From Aquabacterium lacunae (lineage in GTDB: Bacteria; Pseudomonadota; Gammaproteobacteria; Burkholderiales; Burkholderiaceae_C): 64,000 nt of DNA. The notes beneath the pieces were generated by a model. It saw nothing but the letters and a program-made list of their open reading frames with translations, searched no databases and was not told where the DNA came from. Position 1 is the first letter of the stretch; every line of letters begins with the position of its first letter. Of the stretch, positions 1-11,805 are shown piece after piece. A program made the position numbers and the translations under genes. The stretch is from NCBI RefSeq assembly GCF_004310865.1, contig NZ_SIXI01000002.1, positions 124,001 to 188,000 on the forward strand. Direction: 5' to 3'.

Positions 1-33
1 GTCAATCTCTCAGGTAAAGCGGACAGCGAGGGC
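1..33 (+). promoter_or_regulatory. Glycine riboswitch, 3' end (truncated by window edge)
   Basis: The bases CTCTCAGGTAAAGCGGACAG at about 8-27 match the conserved 3' strand of the glycine aptamer, whose usual form is CTCTCAGGC-AAAA-GGACAGAG. The 5' part of the aptamer lies before the window, so I cannot tell whether this is a single or tandem aptamer. Glycine riboswitches commonly activate gcvT operons when glycine is plentiful, and the next gene is gcvT about 95 nt downstream, which fits. No intrinsic terminator with a T-run is visible between the aptamer end and gcvT. Confidence 0.8.
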
Positions 34-126
34 AGCACCACCCGACGGGATCACGGCCAGCCGTGCGCCTGCTGGGCGGAACACTCAGCCCTCACTGGCA
101 GGCCCTGGCCCGCCGGGAAAACCGCC

Positions 127-1251
127 ATGTCCGCACCTGACACCCCCCTGCTGACCACCCCGCTGCACGCATTGCACATCGAACTGGGCGCCAAGATGGT
201 GCCCTTCGGTGGCTACGACATGCCCGTGCAGTACGCCACCGGCATCCTGACCGAGCACAAGCACACCCGCGCGTCTGTCGGGCTGTTCGACGTGTCGCAC
301 ATGGGCCAGGTCCTGCTCAAGGGCGACGGAGCCGCTGCTGCCCTGGAAACCCTGGTGCCCGTCGACATCGTGGGCCTGGCCCCGTTCAAGCAACGCTATG
401 CCCTGTTCACCCATGAGCAAGGCGGCATCCTCGACGACCTGATGGTCACCCGCCGCGAGAACGACCTGTTCCTGGTGGTCAACGCCGCCTGCAAGGTGCA
501 GGACATCGCTCACCTGCAAAGCCGCATCGGCCATCTGTGCGAGGTGGTGCCCCTGCCCGAGCAGGCGCTGCTGGCCCTGCAAGGCCCTCAGGCCGTGACC
601 GCTCTGGCCCGACTGAACGCCGACGTGCACAAGCTGGTCTTCATGACCGGTGGCCATTTCACCCTCGACGGCATCGACTGCTTCGTGACCCGCTCGGGCT
701 ACACCGGCGAAGACGGTTTCGAGATTTCCGTGCCGGCCGACCGCGCCGTGCAACTGGCCCGCGCCCTGCTGGCCCAGCCCGAAGTCAAGCCCATCGGCCT
801 GGGCGCACGCGACACCCTGCGCCTGGAAGCCGGCCTGTGCCTGTATGGCCATGACATCGACACCACCACCACCCCGGTGGAAGGCGCCCTGACCTGGGCC
901 ATCCAGAAGGTGCGCCGTGCCGGTGGCGAGCGAGCGGGCGGCTACCCGGGCGCCAGCGTGATCGACACCCAGCTGGCCCAGGGCGCAGCCCGCAAGCGTG
1001 TGGGCCTGGTCGGCACTGAACGCACTCCAGTGCGCGAAGGCGCCAAGGTGGTCGACGCCAACGGCACCGAAGTGGGCGTGGTCACCAGCGGCTCGCCCAG
1101 CCCCAGCCTGGGCCAACCGATCGCACTGGCCTGCGTGCGCACTGACCTGGCCGCCGTGGGCACCGCGCTGTTCGCCGTGGTGCGCGACAAGCAGGTGCCC
1201 ATGACCGTGACCGCCCTGCCCTTCGTGCCCAACCGTTACCACCGCGGTTGA
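127..1251 (+). CDS. gcvT: Aminomethyltransferase, glycine cleavage T protein
   Basis: T protein takes the aminomethyl group from lipoyl-GcvH, releases ammonia and makes 5,10-methylene-THF. The 374-residue product has the family length. Visible landmarks are the N-terminal LGAKMVPFGGYDMPVQY (about 20-36), the catalytic aspartate region GGILDDLM (D103/D104, equivalent to E. coli Asp101), the folate-site segment SGYTGEDGFEI (190-200) and GARDTLRLEAGLCLYG (227-241). It is the first gene of the gcvT-gcvH-gcvP run and follows a glycine riboswitch, so glycine induction is likely. The ATG at 127 gives a family-like N-terminus; a long reverse-strand reading frame across it is a codon-bias mirror. Confidence 0.97.
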   Translation: MSAPDTPLLTTPLHALHIELGAKMVPFGGYDMPVQYATGILTEHKHTRASVGLFDVSHMGQVLLKGDGAAAALETLVPVDIVGLAPFKQRYALFTHEQGGILDDLMVTRRENDLFLVVNAACKVQDIAHLQSRIGHLCEVVPLPEQALLALQGPQAVTALARLNADVHKLVFMTGGHFTLDGIDCFVTRSGYTGEDGFEISVPADRAVQLARALLAQPEVKPIGLGARDTLRLEAGLCLYGHDIDTTTTPVEGALTWAIQKVRRAGGERAGGYPGASVIDTQLAQGAARKRVGLVGTERTPVREGAKVVDANGTEVGVVTSGSPSPSLGQPIALACVRTDLAAVGTALFAVVRDKQVPMTVTALPFVPNRYHRG

Positions 1252-1449
1252 TTGACCGCGGCTGACCGAACGCGGCTGCAACGCGCACCTGCACCGCATG
1301 TTCGGGTGTGCCACGGGCCTGAAAAACCCCATCGAACGCTGAGACAATCTCGCCCGTTCACAACATCTGCCGCGCCTTGGCGTGCGTGTTGACCTTCAGG
1401 CCGTTCCAGCCACACCGAATCCGAAAACCAGTTTTCAAAGGACTTCACC

Positions 1450-1821
1450 ATGACCCTCAAGTACACCCCCGACCACGAATGGCTCCAGGTCGACGGCGAC
1501 ATCGCCGTGGTGGGCATCACCCAGCACGCCCAGGACGCCCTGGGTGACGTCGTGTACGTGGACCTGCCCGCCGTGGGCGCCACGCTGAACGCCAAGGACG
1601 TGGCCGGCGTGGTCGAGTCCGTGAAGGCGGCCGCCGACGTGTACATGCCCCTGACCGGCGAAATCACCGAAGTCAACGAAGCCCTGCGCGACGACCCCTC
1701 GCTGGCCAACAGCGACCCCATGGGCGCCGGCTGGTTCTTCAAGGTCAAGCTGGCCAATGCCGCCGACCTGGCCGGCCTGATGGACGCCACGGCCTACGAC
1801 GAACTGCTGAAAAACAGCTGA
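1450..1821 (+). CDS. gcvH: Glycine cleavage system H protein
   Basis: GcvH is the lipoyl carrier that shuttles the aminomethyl intermediate between GcvP, GcvT and the lipoamide dehydrogenase. The 123-residue product begins with the typical YTPDHEWLQV and carries the lipoylation site ESVKA with lysine 59. A good Shine-Dalgarno (AAAGGA, 1437-1442) precedes the ATG. The 198-nt gap after gcvT is long for an operon. It has no strong terminator, so the gene is probably co-transcribed but may also have its own promoter. Confidence 0.97.
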   Translation: MTLKYTPDHEWLQVDGDIAVVGITQHAQDALGDVVYVDLPAVGATLNAKDVAGVVESVKAAADVYMPLTGEITEVNEALRDDPSLANSDPMGAGWFFKVKLANAADLAGLMDATAYDELLKNS

Positions 1822-1935
1822 CCCGCGCCAGGTGCTGCCAGGCCTGGCCGGCAGCACCTCACGCGTGTCTCACGCGACACGGCCAGGCGGCCCGGAACAC
1901 CGCCTGCACCGCACCGAACCTGAAGGCTGAACACC

Positions 1936-4853
<2,918 letters not shown>

Positions 4854-4857
<4 letters not shown>

Positions 4858-5468
4858 AGCAGGCGCCTGCGGGCGCCTCAGCAGGCAGGCCGCACTGGGC
4901 GGGTCACAGCCTCACCGCCGCGGTGGTGATGCTGGGGCTGGCATCGGCCCTCGCAGGTTCTGCCCTGCAGCCCCCCGTGCCGCTAGACGGCGAACGACAG
5001 GGGCCCGTGTGGGTGGGCGTGCTGCTCCTGGCTGCCTGCGTGGCGCTTGGCGCGTGGCGCTGGGCGAAAGACGCCAACCAGCGCGCCATCGCAGCGGTGG
5101 TGGCCGTGTTCGTGCTGCCGGTCATGGGCGCCACCAGCGTGCCTGACCTGCTGCACGCGGCCAACGCCGACCTGCCATGGCCGCACGCCCTCTCCAGCGA
5201 GGCCCGCCGGCAGGCCAGCCGCACCGAGGCCTTCGTGGCCCTTCAGACGCGGTCGTTGGGCAAACACCGCACGGCTCACCTGCTCGTGACACAGGTGTCA
5301 GCCGAGGCCCCCACCCTTCATCGCCAGATCAGCCGGCATCAGCTGGCAGCCTTGCAAGCCCTTCAGGACACAGGCACCCTCAAGCCCGGCATGCCGGTGC
5401 ACGTGACGGTTGAACAAGGCCTGCTGGGCTGGCGCTTTGTGCGCCGCATCGACACGGCCGCGCCATAG
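4854..5468 (+). CDS. Hypothetical membrane protein following gcvP
   Basis: I do not recognise this family. From the GTG at 4854, whose codon overlaps the gcvP TGA, the product is 204 residues. It has about three hydrophobic segments ([34 protein letters not shown] and [19 protein letters not shown]) and then a soluble C-terminal domain of roughly 115 residues ending near [16 protein letters not shown] at 4830 inside gcvP is an alternative start. The tight overlap suggests translational coupling to gcvP and co-expression with glycine cleavage, but no role follows from that. It is convergent with ppsR, separated by only 9 nt. Confidence 0.6.
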
Positions 5469-5477
5469 GTCAGGCCA

Positions 5478-6296
5478 TCAGTAGATCAGCCGATCCGGCT
5501 TGACGTCACGCAAGATGGTGGTGGCGATCTCTTCGATCGACTTGTGGGTCGAGGACAGCCATGCAATGCCCTCGCGGCGCATCATGGCCTCGGCCTGCTG
5601 CACCTCGTAGCGGCAGTTCTCCAGGCTGGCGTACTTGCTGCCTGGGCGGCGTTCATTGCGGATCTCCGACAGGCGATGCGGCTCGATGGTCAGGCCAAAG
5701 CATTTCTTCTTGAAAGGCTTGAGCATGGGCGGCAAAAAACCACGGTCGAAATCTTCCGGGATCAGCGGCACGTTGGCGGCCTTCACCCCATGTTGCATGG
5801 CGAGGTAGAGCGACGTCGGCGTCTTGCCACTGCGGCTCACGCCCACCAGCACCACGTCGGCCATCTCCAGGTTGCGCGACGACTGCCCGTCGTCGTGTTC
5901 CATCGAAAAATTGATGGCCTCGATTCGGTCGTTGTACTCGCGATCGACCGCCACATCCGAAAAGCGCCCCACCCGGTGGTTCGACTTCATGTTGAACTCG
6001 GTTTCCAGCGGCTCCACGAAGGTCTTGATCATGTCGAAGACCTTGCCCTGGCAGCCCCGGATGATCTCCAGCGCCTCTTCATTGACCAGGGTCATGAACA
6101 CGATCGGGCGCTTGCCTTCGCGCTCGGCCACGTGGTTGATCTCGCGCACCACCTGATGGGCCTTGTCCACCGTGTCGATGAAGGGGCGGCGCACATGGCG
6201 CGGCTTGATGGCGAACTGCGCCAGGATGGAGTTGCCGAAGGTTTCGGCGGTGATGCCGGTGCCATCGGAGATGAAAAAGACGCTGCGATCGGACAT
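5478..6296 (-). CDS. ppsR: PEP synthase regulatory kinase/pyrophosphorylase (DUF299)
   Basis: PpsR inactivates PEP synthase by ADP-dependent threonine phosphorylation and reactivates it by Pi-dependent dephosphorylation. The 272-residue product starts MSDRSVFFISDGTGITAET, typical of the family, and has the P-loop GVSRSGKTP at about 152-160. The upstream in-frame ATG would add 13 non-conserved residues, so I chose 6296. Its target ppsA lies at 7667-10072 on the other strand, with ohr and ohrR between. The pair together control the pyruvate-to-PEP step of gluconeogenesis. Confidence 0.95.
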   Translation of the reverse strand: MSDRSVFFISDGTGITAETFGNSILAQFAIKPRHVRRPFIDTVDKAHQVVREINHVAEREGKRPIVFMTLVNEEALEIIRGCQGKVFDMIKTFVEPLETEFNMKSNHRVGRFSDVAVDREYNDRIEAINFSMEHDDGQSSRNLEMADVVLVGVSRSGKTPTSLYLAMQHGVKAANVPLIPEDFDRGFLPPMLKPFKKKCFGLTIEPHRLSEIRNERRPGSKYASLENCRYEVQQAEAMMRREGIAWLSSTHKSIEEIATTILRDVKPDRLIY

Positions 6297-6370
6297 GGTG
6301 CGCTGTGGAGCCAAGCTCTGGGGCCAGAAAGGCATCGGGGCACAACGCCCGATGCGAAGTGCCCCGATTG

Positions 6371-6403
6371 TGGCTCAGACGTGGCTCAGACGTGGCTCAG
6401 ACC
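6371..6403. repeat. Three tandem 11-bp repeats
   Basis: Three head-to-tail copies of TGGCTCAGACG lie at 6371-6381, 6382-6392 and 6393-6403, the last ending in C. They sit in the non-coding gap between ppsR and ohr. The third copy runs into the inverted repeat at 6398-6417. Confidence 0.9.
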
Positions 6404-6417
6404 CGTGCAAGGGTCTG
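6398..6417 (-). terminator. Hairpin downstream of ohr, possible terminator
   Basis: CAGACCC and GGGTCTG form a perfect 7-bp stem with a 6-nt loop, 11 nt past the ohr stop. There is no T-run on the ohr strand, so this may be a transcript-end stabiliser rather than a strong intrinsic terminator. Confidence 0.4.
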
Positions 6418-6428
6418 TGCAAACTGCA

Positions 6429-6854
6429 TCACACCACGGTCAGCGTCACGCTGATGTTGCCGCGGGTGGCGTTCGAGTAGGGGCACACCTGGTGTGCGGC
6501 GGCCACCAGGGCCTCGGCGGCCGCTCGGTCCATGCCCGGCAGCGTGATGTTCAGGCGCACGGCAATGCCAAAGGCATTGGGGATGGGGCCGATGTCCACT
6601 TCACCGTCGATCTTGGTGCCAGCCGGCAGGGCCTTCTTCTGCTGGCCGGCCACAAAGCCCATGGCGCCCAGGAAGCAAGCCGAGTAACCGGCAGCGAACA
6701 GCTGTTCGGGGTTGGTGCCTTCACCTTTGCCGCCCATTTCCTTGGGCACCGACAGCGCAGCGTCCAGCTTGTTGTCGTTGCTGGTGGCGCGGCCGTCACG
6801 GCCTCCAGTGGCGGTGGCGTAGGCGGTGTAGACGACTTTTTCGAGGGCTTGCAT
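6429..6854 (-). CDS. ohr: Organic hydroperoxide resistance protein (Ohr/OsmC family)
   Basis: Ohr is a thiol peroxidase that reduces organic and fatty-acid hydroperoxides, using lipoylated proteins as reductant. The 141-residue product starts [11 protein letters not shown] and has the two active-site cysteines in GYSACFLGA (C60) and [13 protein letters not shown] (C124), plus the supporting R19 and E50. All family-critical residues are present. An in-frame ATG 51 nt upstream is not conserved. The regulator gene ohrR lies upstream on the same strand, and a perfect 22-bp palindrome separates them, fitting OhrR repression relieved by peroxides. Confidence 0.96.
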   Translation of the reverse strand: MQALEKVVYTAYATATGGRDGRATSNDNKLDAALSVPKEMGGKGEGTNPEQLFAAGYSACFLGAMGFVAGQQKKALPAGTKIDGEVDIGPIPNAFGIAVRLNITLPGMDRAAAEALVAAAHQVCPYSNATRGNISVTLTVV

Positions 6855-6899
6855 GGCGATGGCTCCTGAGGGTGGGGTGAGACGGGGGGTACTGCGGCG

Positions 6900-6921
6900 A
6901 TTCAATTGCGCGCAATTGAAT
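6900..6921. promoter_or_regulatory. Perfect 22-bp palindrome, probable OhrR operator
   Basis: The core TCAATTGCGCGCAATTGA extends to a perfect 22-bp inverted repeat. It lies 46 nt upstream of the ohr start codon, in the ohrR-ohr gap. Its AT-rich CAATT/AATTG arms resemble OhrR operators described in other bacteria. Being perfect and longer than expected by chance in GC-rich DNA, it is the best candidate operator for OhrR. Assignment to OhrR is inference. Confidence 0.75.
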
Positions 6922-6997
6922 TTAACGCAACTCTACAAGAAACTGACGCGCGATGCGCATGCTGCAACGAAGCCATTTCACCCGCAAGGGCATTGCA

Positions 6998-7513
6998 TCA
7001 CGCAGGGCCCCTGGCGGTGTCGGGCGCCACGTCAGCGTCAGCCATGCGCTGGCGCAAGGCATGCAAGGTGGTGCGCAAGGCCACCAGTTCGGCATCCGAG
7101 CCGCCCATCAGGCATCGCATGGCCTGGGGCACGGCACGGGCCTGGCCTTTGAGGGCCAATCCCTCGGGGGTCACCGTCACACGCACCCGGCGCTCGTCCA
7201 CACTGTCGCGCGTCCGCGTCAACCAGCCTTTGCCCTCCAGACGTTTCAGCAGCGGCGTCAACGTGCCGGAATCCAGACTGAGGCGAGCACCCAGGTCACT
7301 GACCGCCAGACCATCCTGCTCCCACAACACCAGCATCACCAGGTACTGCGGGTAGGTCAGGCCCAAGGCATCGAGGTGGGGCTTGTACTGCTTGGTCACC
7401 TGCAGCGACGCGCTGTACAGCGCAAAGCACAGTTGCTGATCCAGCAGCAAGGCCAGGTCTTCTTTCGCGACATCGCGGGAAGCCGGTGCGACGTTCGGGG
7501 CGCCTTTTTTCAT
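6998..7513 (-). CDS. ohrR: MarR-family organic peroxide sensor/repressor OhrR
   Basis: OhrR represses ohr and is inactivated when its peroxidatic cysteine is oxidised by organic hydroperoxides. The 171-residue product has the OhrR hallmark QLCFALYSAS with C29, followed by a winged helix-turn-helix (GLTYPQYLVMLVLW, DSGTLTPLLKRLE, DERRVRVTVTPEG). A second cysteine at C134 lies exactly 105 residues later, the same spacing as C22-C127 in the two-Cys Xanthomonas protein. It is therefore probably a two-Cys, disulfide-forming sensor. It sits directly upstream of ohr on the same strand. Confidence 0.94.
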   Translation of the reverse strand: MKKGAPNVAPASRDVAKEDLALLLDQQLCFALYSASLQVTKQYKPHLDALGLTYPQYLVMLVLWEQDGLAVSDLGARLSLDSGTLTPLLKRLEGKGWLTRTRDSVDERRVRVTVTPEGLALKGQARAVPQAMRCLMGGSDAELVALRTTLHALRQRMADADVAPDTARGPA

Positions 7514-7541
7514 CTGGCCATCCTAATCGTTTCAAACAGCC

Positions 7542-7570
7542 CTGCAGAAGCCTTTCGCCAACCCTAGAAT
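7542..7570 (+). promoter_or_regulatory. Probable sigma70 promoter for ppsA
   Basis: CTGCAG (7542-7547) and TAGAAT (7565-7570) are separated by 17 bp in the gap between divergent ohrR and ppsA. This would start transcription near 7577 and leave a leader of about 90 nt before ppsA. Confidence 0.5.
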
Positions 7571-7666
7571 GTCAGTCATCTGTCCCACATTGGTGCAGGG
7601 CACACAAGCACTCCAACACGCCCACACCCGCGCGGGACCCCGGTTTTTCATCATCTGGAGTTTTTC

Positions 7667-10072
7667 ATGTCTCAACGCTTCGAGCCGACCGCCCTGGTCG
7701 TCCCGTTTGAACAGCTGCGCATGTCCGACGTCGAGTCGGTCGGGGGCAAGAACGCCTCGCTGGGCGAGATGATCTCCCAGCTGCCCGATGGCGTGCGCGT
7801 GCCCACCGGCTTTGCCACCACGGCCCACGCCTTCCGTGAATTCCTCAAGCACGACGGCCTGACCGAGCGCATCAACCAGCGCCTGGCCACGCTCGACACC
7901 GAAGACGTCAAGGCCCTGGCCGCCGCCGGCGCCGAAATCCGCGGCTGGGTCGAAGCCCAGCCCTTCCCTGCCGACCTGGAACAGGCCATCCGCGAAGCCT
8001 TCGCCACCCTGGCGGGCGACAACCAGCAGGCGTCCTTCGCCGTGCGCTCGTCGGCCACCGCCGAAGACCTGCCCGACGCCTCGTTCGCCGGTCAGCAGGA
8101 AACCTTCCTGAACGTGGTCGGCATCGAAGACGTGCTGCACAAGATGAAGGAAGTGTTCGCCTCGCTGTACAACGACCGCGCCATTTCCTACCGCGTGCAC
8201 AAGGGCTTTGCCCATGACGTGGTGGCCCTGTCCGCCGGCGTGCAGCGCATGGTGCGCTCCGACCTGGGCGCCGCTGGCGTCATGTTCACCATCGACACCG
8301 AATCGGGCTTTTCCGACGTGGTGTTCATCACCTCCAGCTACGGCCTGGGTGAAACGGTGGTGCAAGGCGCCGTGAACCCCGACGAGTTCTACGTGCACAA
8401 GCCCACCCTGAAGGCCGGCAAGCGCGCCCTGATCCGCCGCAACCTGGGCTCCAAGCTGATCAAGATGGAGTTCAGCACCGCCGAAGAAAAGGCTGCCTCG
8501 GGCAAGCTGGTGAAAACGGTGGACACCCCCACCGAGCTGCGCAACCGCTACAGCCTGACGGACGACGACGTGCTGGAGCTGGCCCGCTACGCCCTGGTGA
8601 TCGAGCAGCACTACGGCCGCCCCATGGACATCGAATGGGGCAAGGACGGCACCGACGGCAAGCTCTACATCCTGCAGGCTCGTCCGGAAACCGTGAAGAG
8701 CCAGCAACAAGGCAAGACCGAGCAGCGCTACAAGCTCAAGGGCTCGAGCACCGTGCTGGCGGAAGGCCGTGCCATCGGTCAGAAGATCGGCACCGGCCCC
8801 GTGCGCATCGTGCACAGCATCACCGAGATGGACAAGGTGCAGCCCGGCGACGTGCTGGTCACCGACATGACCGACCCCAACTGGGAGCCCGTCATGAAGC
8901 GCGCCAGCGCCATCGTGACCAATCGCGGCGGGCGCACCTGCCACGCGGCCATCATCGCGCGTGAGCTGGGCATCCCGGCCGTGGTGGGCTGCGGCAACGC
9001 CACCGAGCGCCTCACCGACGGCACCCTGGTCACCGTGGCCTGCTCCGAAGGCGACACCGGCTACATCTACGACGGTCTGCTGGAAACCGAGATCACCGAG
9101 GTCACCCGTGGCGAGATGCCCCACATCGGCGTCAAGATCATGATGAACGTCGGCAACCCGCAGCTGGCTTTCGACTTCGCCCAGATGCCCAACGGCGGTG
9201 TGGGCCTGGCCCGCCTCGAGTTCATCATCAACAACAACATCGGCGTGCACCCCAAGGCCATCCTGGACTATCCGCACATCGACAACGACCTCAAGAAGGC
9301 CGTCGAATCGGTGGCCCGCGGCCATGCCTCGCCTCGCGCCTTCTACGTCGACAAGCTGGCCGAAGGTGTGGCCACCATTGCTGCGGCCTTCTACCCCAAG
9401 CCCGTCATCGTGCGCCTGTCCGACTTCAAGTCGAACGAGTACAAGAAGCTGATCGGCGGTTCGCGCTACGAGCCGGAAGAAGAAAACCCGATGCTGGGCT
9501 TCCGTGGCGCCTCGCGCTACATCTCGAAGGAGTTCGGTGAAGCCTTCGCCATGGAATGCGAGGCGCTCAAACGCGTGCGCAACGACATGGGCCTGACCAA
9601 CGTCGAGATCATGGTGCCTTTCGTGCGCACCCTCAAGCAAGCCGAGCGCGTCACGGGCATGCTGGCCGACCACGGCCTGGTGCGTGCCGCCAAGGGTGGC
9701 AGCGACAACCTGCGCGTCATCATGATGTGCGAAGTGCCCAGCAACGCCATCCTGGCCGAGCAGTTCCTGGAGTTCTTCGACGGCATGTCGATCGGCTCGA
9801 ACGACCTGACCCAGCTCACCCTGGGTCTGGACCGCGACTCCGGCCTGGAGCTGCTGGCCCACGATTTCGACGAGCGTGACCCGGCCGTCAAGGCCCTGAT
9901 CGCCCGGGCCATCGCCGCCTGCCGCGCCACGGGCAAGTACATCGGCATCTGCGGCCAGGGCCCATCCGACCACCCCGACTTCGCCGACTGGCTGGCCGAC
10001 GAGGGCATTGTGTCGATCTCGCTGAACCCCGACACGGTGGTCGACACCTGGCAACGCCTGGCCGCCCGCTGA
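7667..10072 (+). CDS. ppsA: Phosphoenolpyruvate synthase
   Basis: PpsA converts pyruvate, ATP and water to PEP, AMP and phosphate, the entry to gluconeogenesis from pyruvate. The 801-residue product has all three family regions: the ATP-grasp domain starting at [13 protein letters not shown], the swivelling phosphohistidine domain with the catalytic histidine in [17 protein letters not shown] (H426), and the PEP/pyruvate-binding TIM barrel with [15 protein letters not shown] and GICGQGPSD near the C-terminus. It is followed by a strong intrinsic terminator at 10097. PpsR, its regulator, is encoded 1.4 kb away. Confidence 0.97.
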   Translation: MSQRFEPTALVVPFEQLRMSDVESVGGKNASLGEMISQLPDGVRVPTGFATTAHAFREFLKHDGLTERINQRLATLDTEDVKALAAAGAEIRGWVEAQPFPADLEQAIREAFATLAGDNQQASFAVRSSATAEDLPDASFAGQQETFLNVVGIEDVLHKMKEVFASLYNDRAISYRVHKGFAHDVVALSAGVQRMVRSDLGAAGVMFTIDTESGFSDVVFITSSYGLGETVVQGAVNPDEFYVHKPTLKAGKRALIRRNLGSKLIKMEFSTAEEKAASGKLVKTVDTPTELRNRYSLTDDDVLELARYALVIEQHYGRPMDIEWGKDGTDGKLYILQARPETVKSQQQGKTEQRYKLKGSSTVLAEGRAIGQKIGTGPVRIVHSITEMDKVQPGDVLVTDMTDPNWEPVMKRASAIVTNRGGRTCHAAIIARELGIPAVVGCGNATERLTDGTLVTVACSEGDTGYIYDGLLETEITEVTRGEMPHIGVKIMMNVGNPQLAFDFAQMPNGGVGLARLEFIINNNIGVHPKAILDYPHIDNDLKKAVESVARGHASPRAFYVDKLAEGVATIAAAFYPKPVIVRLSDFKSNEYKKLIGGSRYEPEEENPMLGFRGASRYISKEFGEAFAMECEALKRVRNDMGLTNVEIMVPFVRTLKQAERVTGMLADHGLVRAAKGGSDNLRVIMMCEVPSNAILAEQFLEFFDGMSIGSNDLTQLTLGLDRDSGLELLAHDFDERDPAVKALIARAIAACRATGKYIGICGQGPSDHPDFADWLADEGIVSISLNPDTVVDTWQRLAAR

Positions 10073-10096
10073 GCGTCATTGCTGCCTGCCCCAAGC

Positions 10097-10120
10097 AGCC
10101 GCCCCACGGGGCGGCTTTTT
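10097..10120 (+). terminator. Intrinsic terminator after ppsA
   Basis: A perfect GCCGCCCC / GGGGCGGC stem with an AC loop is followed by TTTTT, 25 nt past the ppsA stop. Confidence 0.9.
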
Positions 10121-10122
10121 CA

Positions 10123-10131
10123 TGCTAGAAT
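10123..10131 (+). promoter_or_regulatory. Extended -10 promoter for the rpsF operon
   Basis: TGCTAGAAT is an extended -10 (TGn plus TAGAAT) immediately after the ppsA terminator; any -35 region would fall in the terminator stem and is poor. The surrounding TTTTCATGCTAGAATC also occurs upstream of rpsB on the minus strand (29783-29788). Transcription would start near 10138, giving a leader of about 140 nt. Confidence 0.75.
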
Positions 10132-10278
10132 CGCAGGCTTTTCGACCGGCGGGTTTGCTGTGTCATTGCCAGAGGCCACGCGCCTCAGGGCGATGCGCGG
10201 TGCATTCGCCAACCTTGCCGCCTGCGGGTTTGACGCTTCGCGACGGCTTCCACCACCTGGAATCCACAAGGAGACTCC

Positions 10279-10647
10279 ATGCGTCACTATGAAATCGTGC
10301 TGCTGATCCACCCGGATCAAAGCGAACAAGTTCCGGCCATGCTGGAACGCTACAAGGGTTCGATCACCGCCGCCGGCGGCAAGATCCACCGCGTGGAAGA
10401 CTGGGGCCGCCGTCAACTGGCTTACCAGATCAACAAGCTGGCCAAGGCCCACTACCTGTGCCTGAACATCGAAGCCTCGAAGGAATCGCTGGCTGAACTC
10501 GAAACCGCTTTCAAGTTCAACGACGCCGTTCTGCGCCACATGACCGTCGTCAAGGAGAAGGCCGAAACCGCTCCTTCGATCATGATGAAGCAAGTCGAGC
10601 GCGAAGAGGCCCGCAAGGCCGCTCAAGACCAGCAAGCCGCTGCCTGA
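10279..10647 (+). CDS. rpsF: 30S ribosomal protein S6
   Basis: S6 binds the central domain of 16S rRNA as a heterodimer with S18. The 122-residue product begins [21 protein letters not shown] and contains [21 protein letters not shown], both typical. Its C-terminal tail is charged and alanine-rich, the site modified by RimK in some bacteria. AAGGAG precedes the ATG. It is first in rpsF-priB-rpsR-rplI and has a 140-nt leader that may carry an S6:S18 autoregulatory element. Confidence 0.96.
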   Translation: MRHYEIVLLIHPDQSEQVPAMLERYKGSITAAGGKIHRVEDWGRRQLAYQINKLAKAHYLCLNIEASKESLAELETAFKFNDAVLRHMTVVKEKAETAPSIMMKQVEREEARKAAQDQQAAA

Positions 10648-10684
10648 TGCCTGGCGCATCAGGGCGTGACGTCTGGCCTGCACG

Positions 10685-10990
10685 ATGACCGATCCGGTTC
10701 AGCCGAGCTTCAATGAAGTCCTGCTGAGCACCCAGATCGTCGAACGCAAGGCCCTGCGCTACACCCCAGCCGGTCTCCCAGCACTCGATCTGCGCCTGCA
10801 CCACGAATCAACCGTCGTGGAAGCCGGCAAGCCCCGCAAGGTGGCCTGTGATCTGAACGCTGTGGCGATGGGCCCCCTGGCCGAACGACTCGGTCGCACC
10901 GACATCGGTGCCGAGCTCACGCTCAAGGGGTTTCTGGGCATGACGCGCAACGGACGCGGCGTGCTGCTGCACATCATCGAGCTTCTTTGA
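10685..10990 (+). CDS. priB: Primosomal replication protein N
   Basis: PriB is a single-strand DNA-binding OB-fold protein of the replication-restart primosome that bridges PriA and DnaT. The 101-residue product sits between rpsF and rpsR, the standard position of priB. It shows the SSB-like pattern, with LRYTPAGLPALDLRLHHES near the N-terminus and LKGFLGMTRNGRGVLLHIIEL at the end. Sequence similarity within this family is low, so the call rests partly on synteny. Confidence 0.9.
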   Translation: MTDPVQPSFNEVLLSTQIVERKALRYTPAGLPALDLRLHHESTVVEAGKPRKVACDLNAVAMGPLAERLGRTDIGAELTLKGFLGMTRNGRGVLLHIIELL

Positions 10991-11023
10991 ATTCAATACA
11001 TTTCTGCACACAAGAGGTCAACC

Positions 11024-11314
11024 ATGGCTATCACTCGTGGCAAGGGCAAGTTCTCCAAAGACCGCAAGGGCAAGCGCAACACCCAGTCGCTGCTGTTCCG
11101 TCGCAAGCGTTTCTGCCGCTTCACCGTCGCTGGCGTTGAAGAAATCGACTACAAGGACGTCGACACCCTGCGCGATTTCATCTCGGAAAACGGCAAGATC
11201 ATCCCTGCTCGCCTGACCGGTACCCGCGCCATCTACCAACGTCAACTGACGACCGCCATCAAGCGCGCTCGTTTCCTGGCCCTGCTGCCGTACACCGACC
11301 AGCACAAGGCCTAA
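11024..11314 (+). CDS. rpsR: 30S ribosomal protein S18
   Basis: S18 partners S6 on the small subunit. The 96-residue product has a longer basic N-terminus than E. coli S18, then the family core [29 protein letters not shown] and [34 protein letters not shown] upstream of the ATG is a plausible ribosome-binding site. It lies 12 nt before rplI. Confidence 0.97.
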   Translation: MAITRGKGKFSKDRKGKRNTQSLLFRRKRFCRFTVAGVEEIDYKDVDTLRDFISENGKIIPARLTGTRAIYQRQLTTAIKRARFLALLPYTDQHKA

Positions 11315-11326
11315 GGAGTCACTGAC

Positions 11327-11779
11327 ATGCAAATCATCCTCCTCGAAAAAGTCGCCAACCTGGGCAACCTGGGTGATGTCGTCAAGGTGAAGGACGGCTA
11401 CGCTCGCAACTTCCTGATCCCTTCGGGCCGCGCTCGTCGCGCCACCGATTCGGCCATCAAGGAATTCGAAGCCCGTCGCGCCGAACTGGAAAAGGCCCAA
11501 GCTGAAAAGCTGTCCGCCGCTCAAGCCACTGGCGACAAGCTGTCGGGCAAGACCGTTTCCGTCAGCCAGAAGGCTGGCGTGGACGGCCGTCTGTTCGGCT
11601 CGGTCACCAACGCCGACATCGCTGACGCCCTGAAGGCCGCCGGCTTCGACGCCTCCAAGCAGCAAGTTCGCCTGCCCAACGGCCCCCTGAAGACCACCGG
11701 CGAGCACGCCGTGTCGGTCGCTCTGCACACCGATGTCGTCGTCGACATCACCGTGCAGGTGGTGGCTGCCGCCGAATAA
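11327..11779 (+). CDS. rplI: 50S ribosomal protein L9
   Basis: L9 spans the L1 region of the large subunit and affects frame maintenance. The 150-residue product opens [32 protein letters not shown], which is diagnostic, followed by the long connecting helix (about 41-75) and a C-terminal domain. AAGGAG lies 8 nt upstream of the ATG. A terminator follows at 11806. Confidence 0.97.
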   Translation: MQIILLEKVANLGNLGDVVKVKDGYARNFLIPSGRARRATDSAIKEFEARRAELEKAQAEKLSAAQATGDKLSGKTVSVSQKAGVDGRLFGSVTNADIADALKAAGFDASKQQVRLPNGPLKTTGEHAVSVALHTDVVVDITVQVVAAAE

Positions 11780-11805
11780 TTTCGGCCCGGCAACCCTGCC
11801 CACAC

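Noticed and set aside
7532..10054. 840-residue open frame opposite ppsA
   Set aside because: Same codon-bias mirror effect; lacks domains and overlaps a clear ppsA completely.
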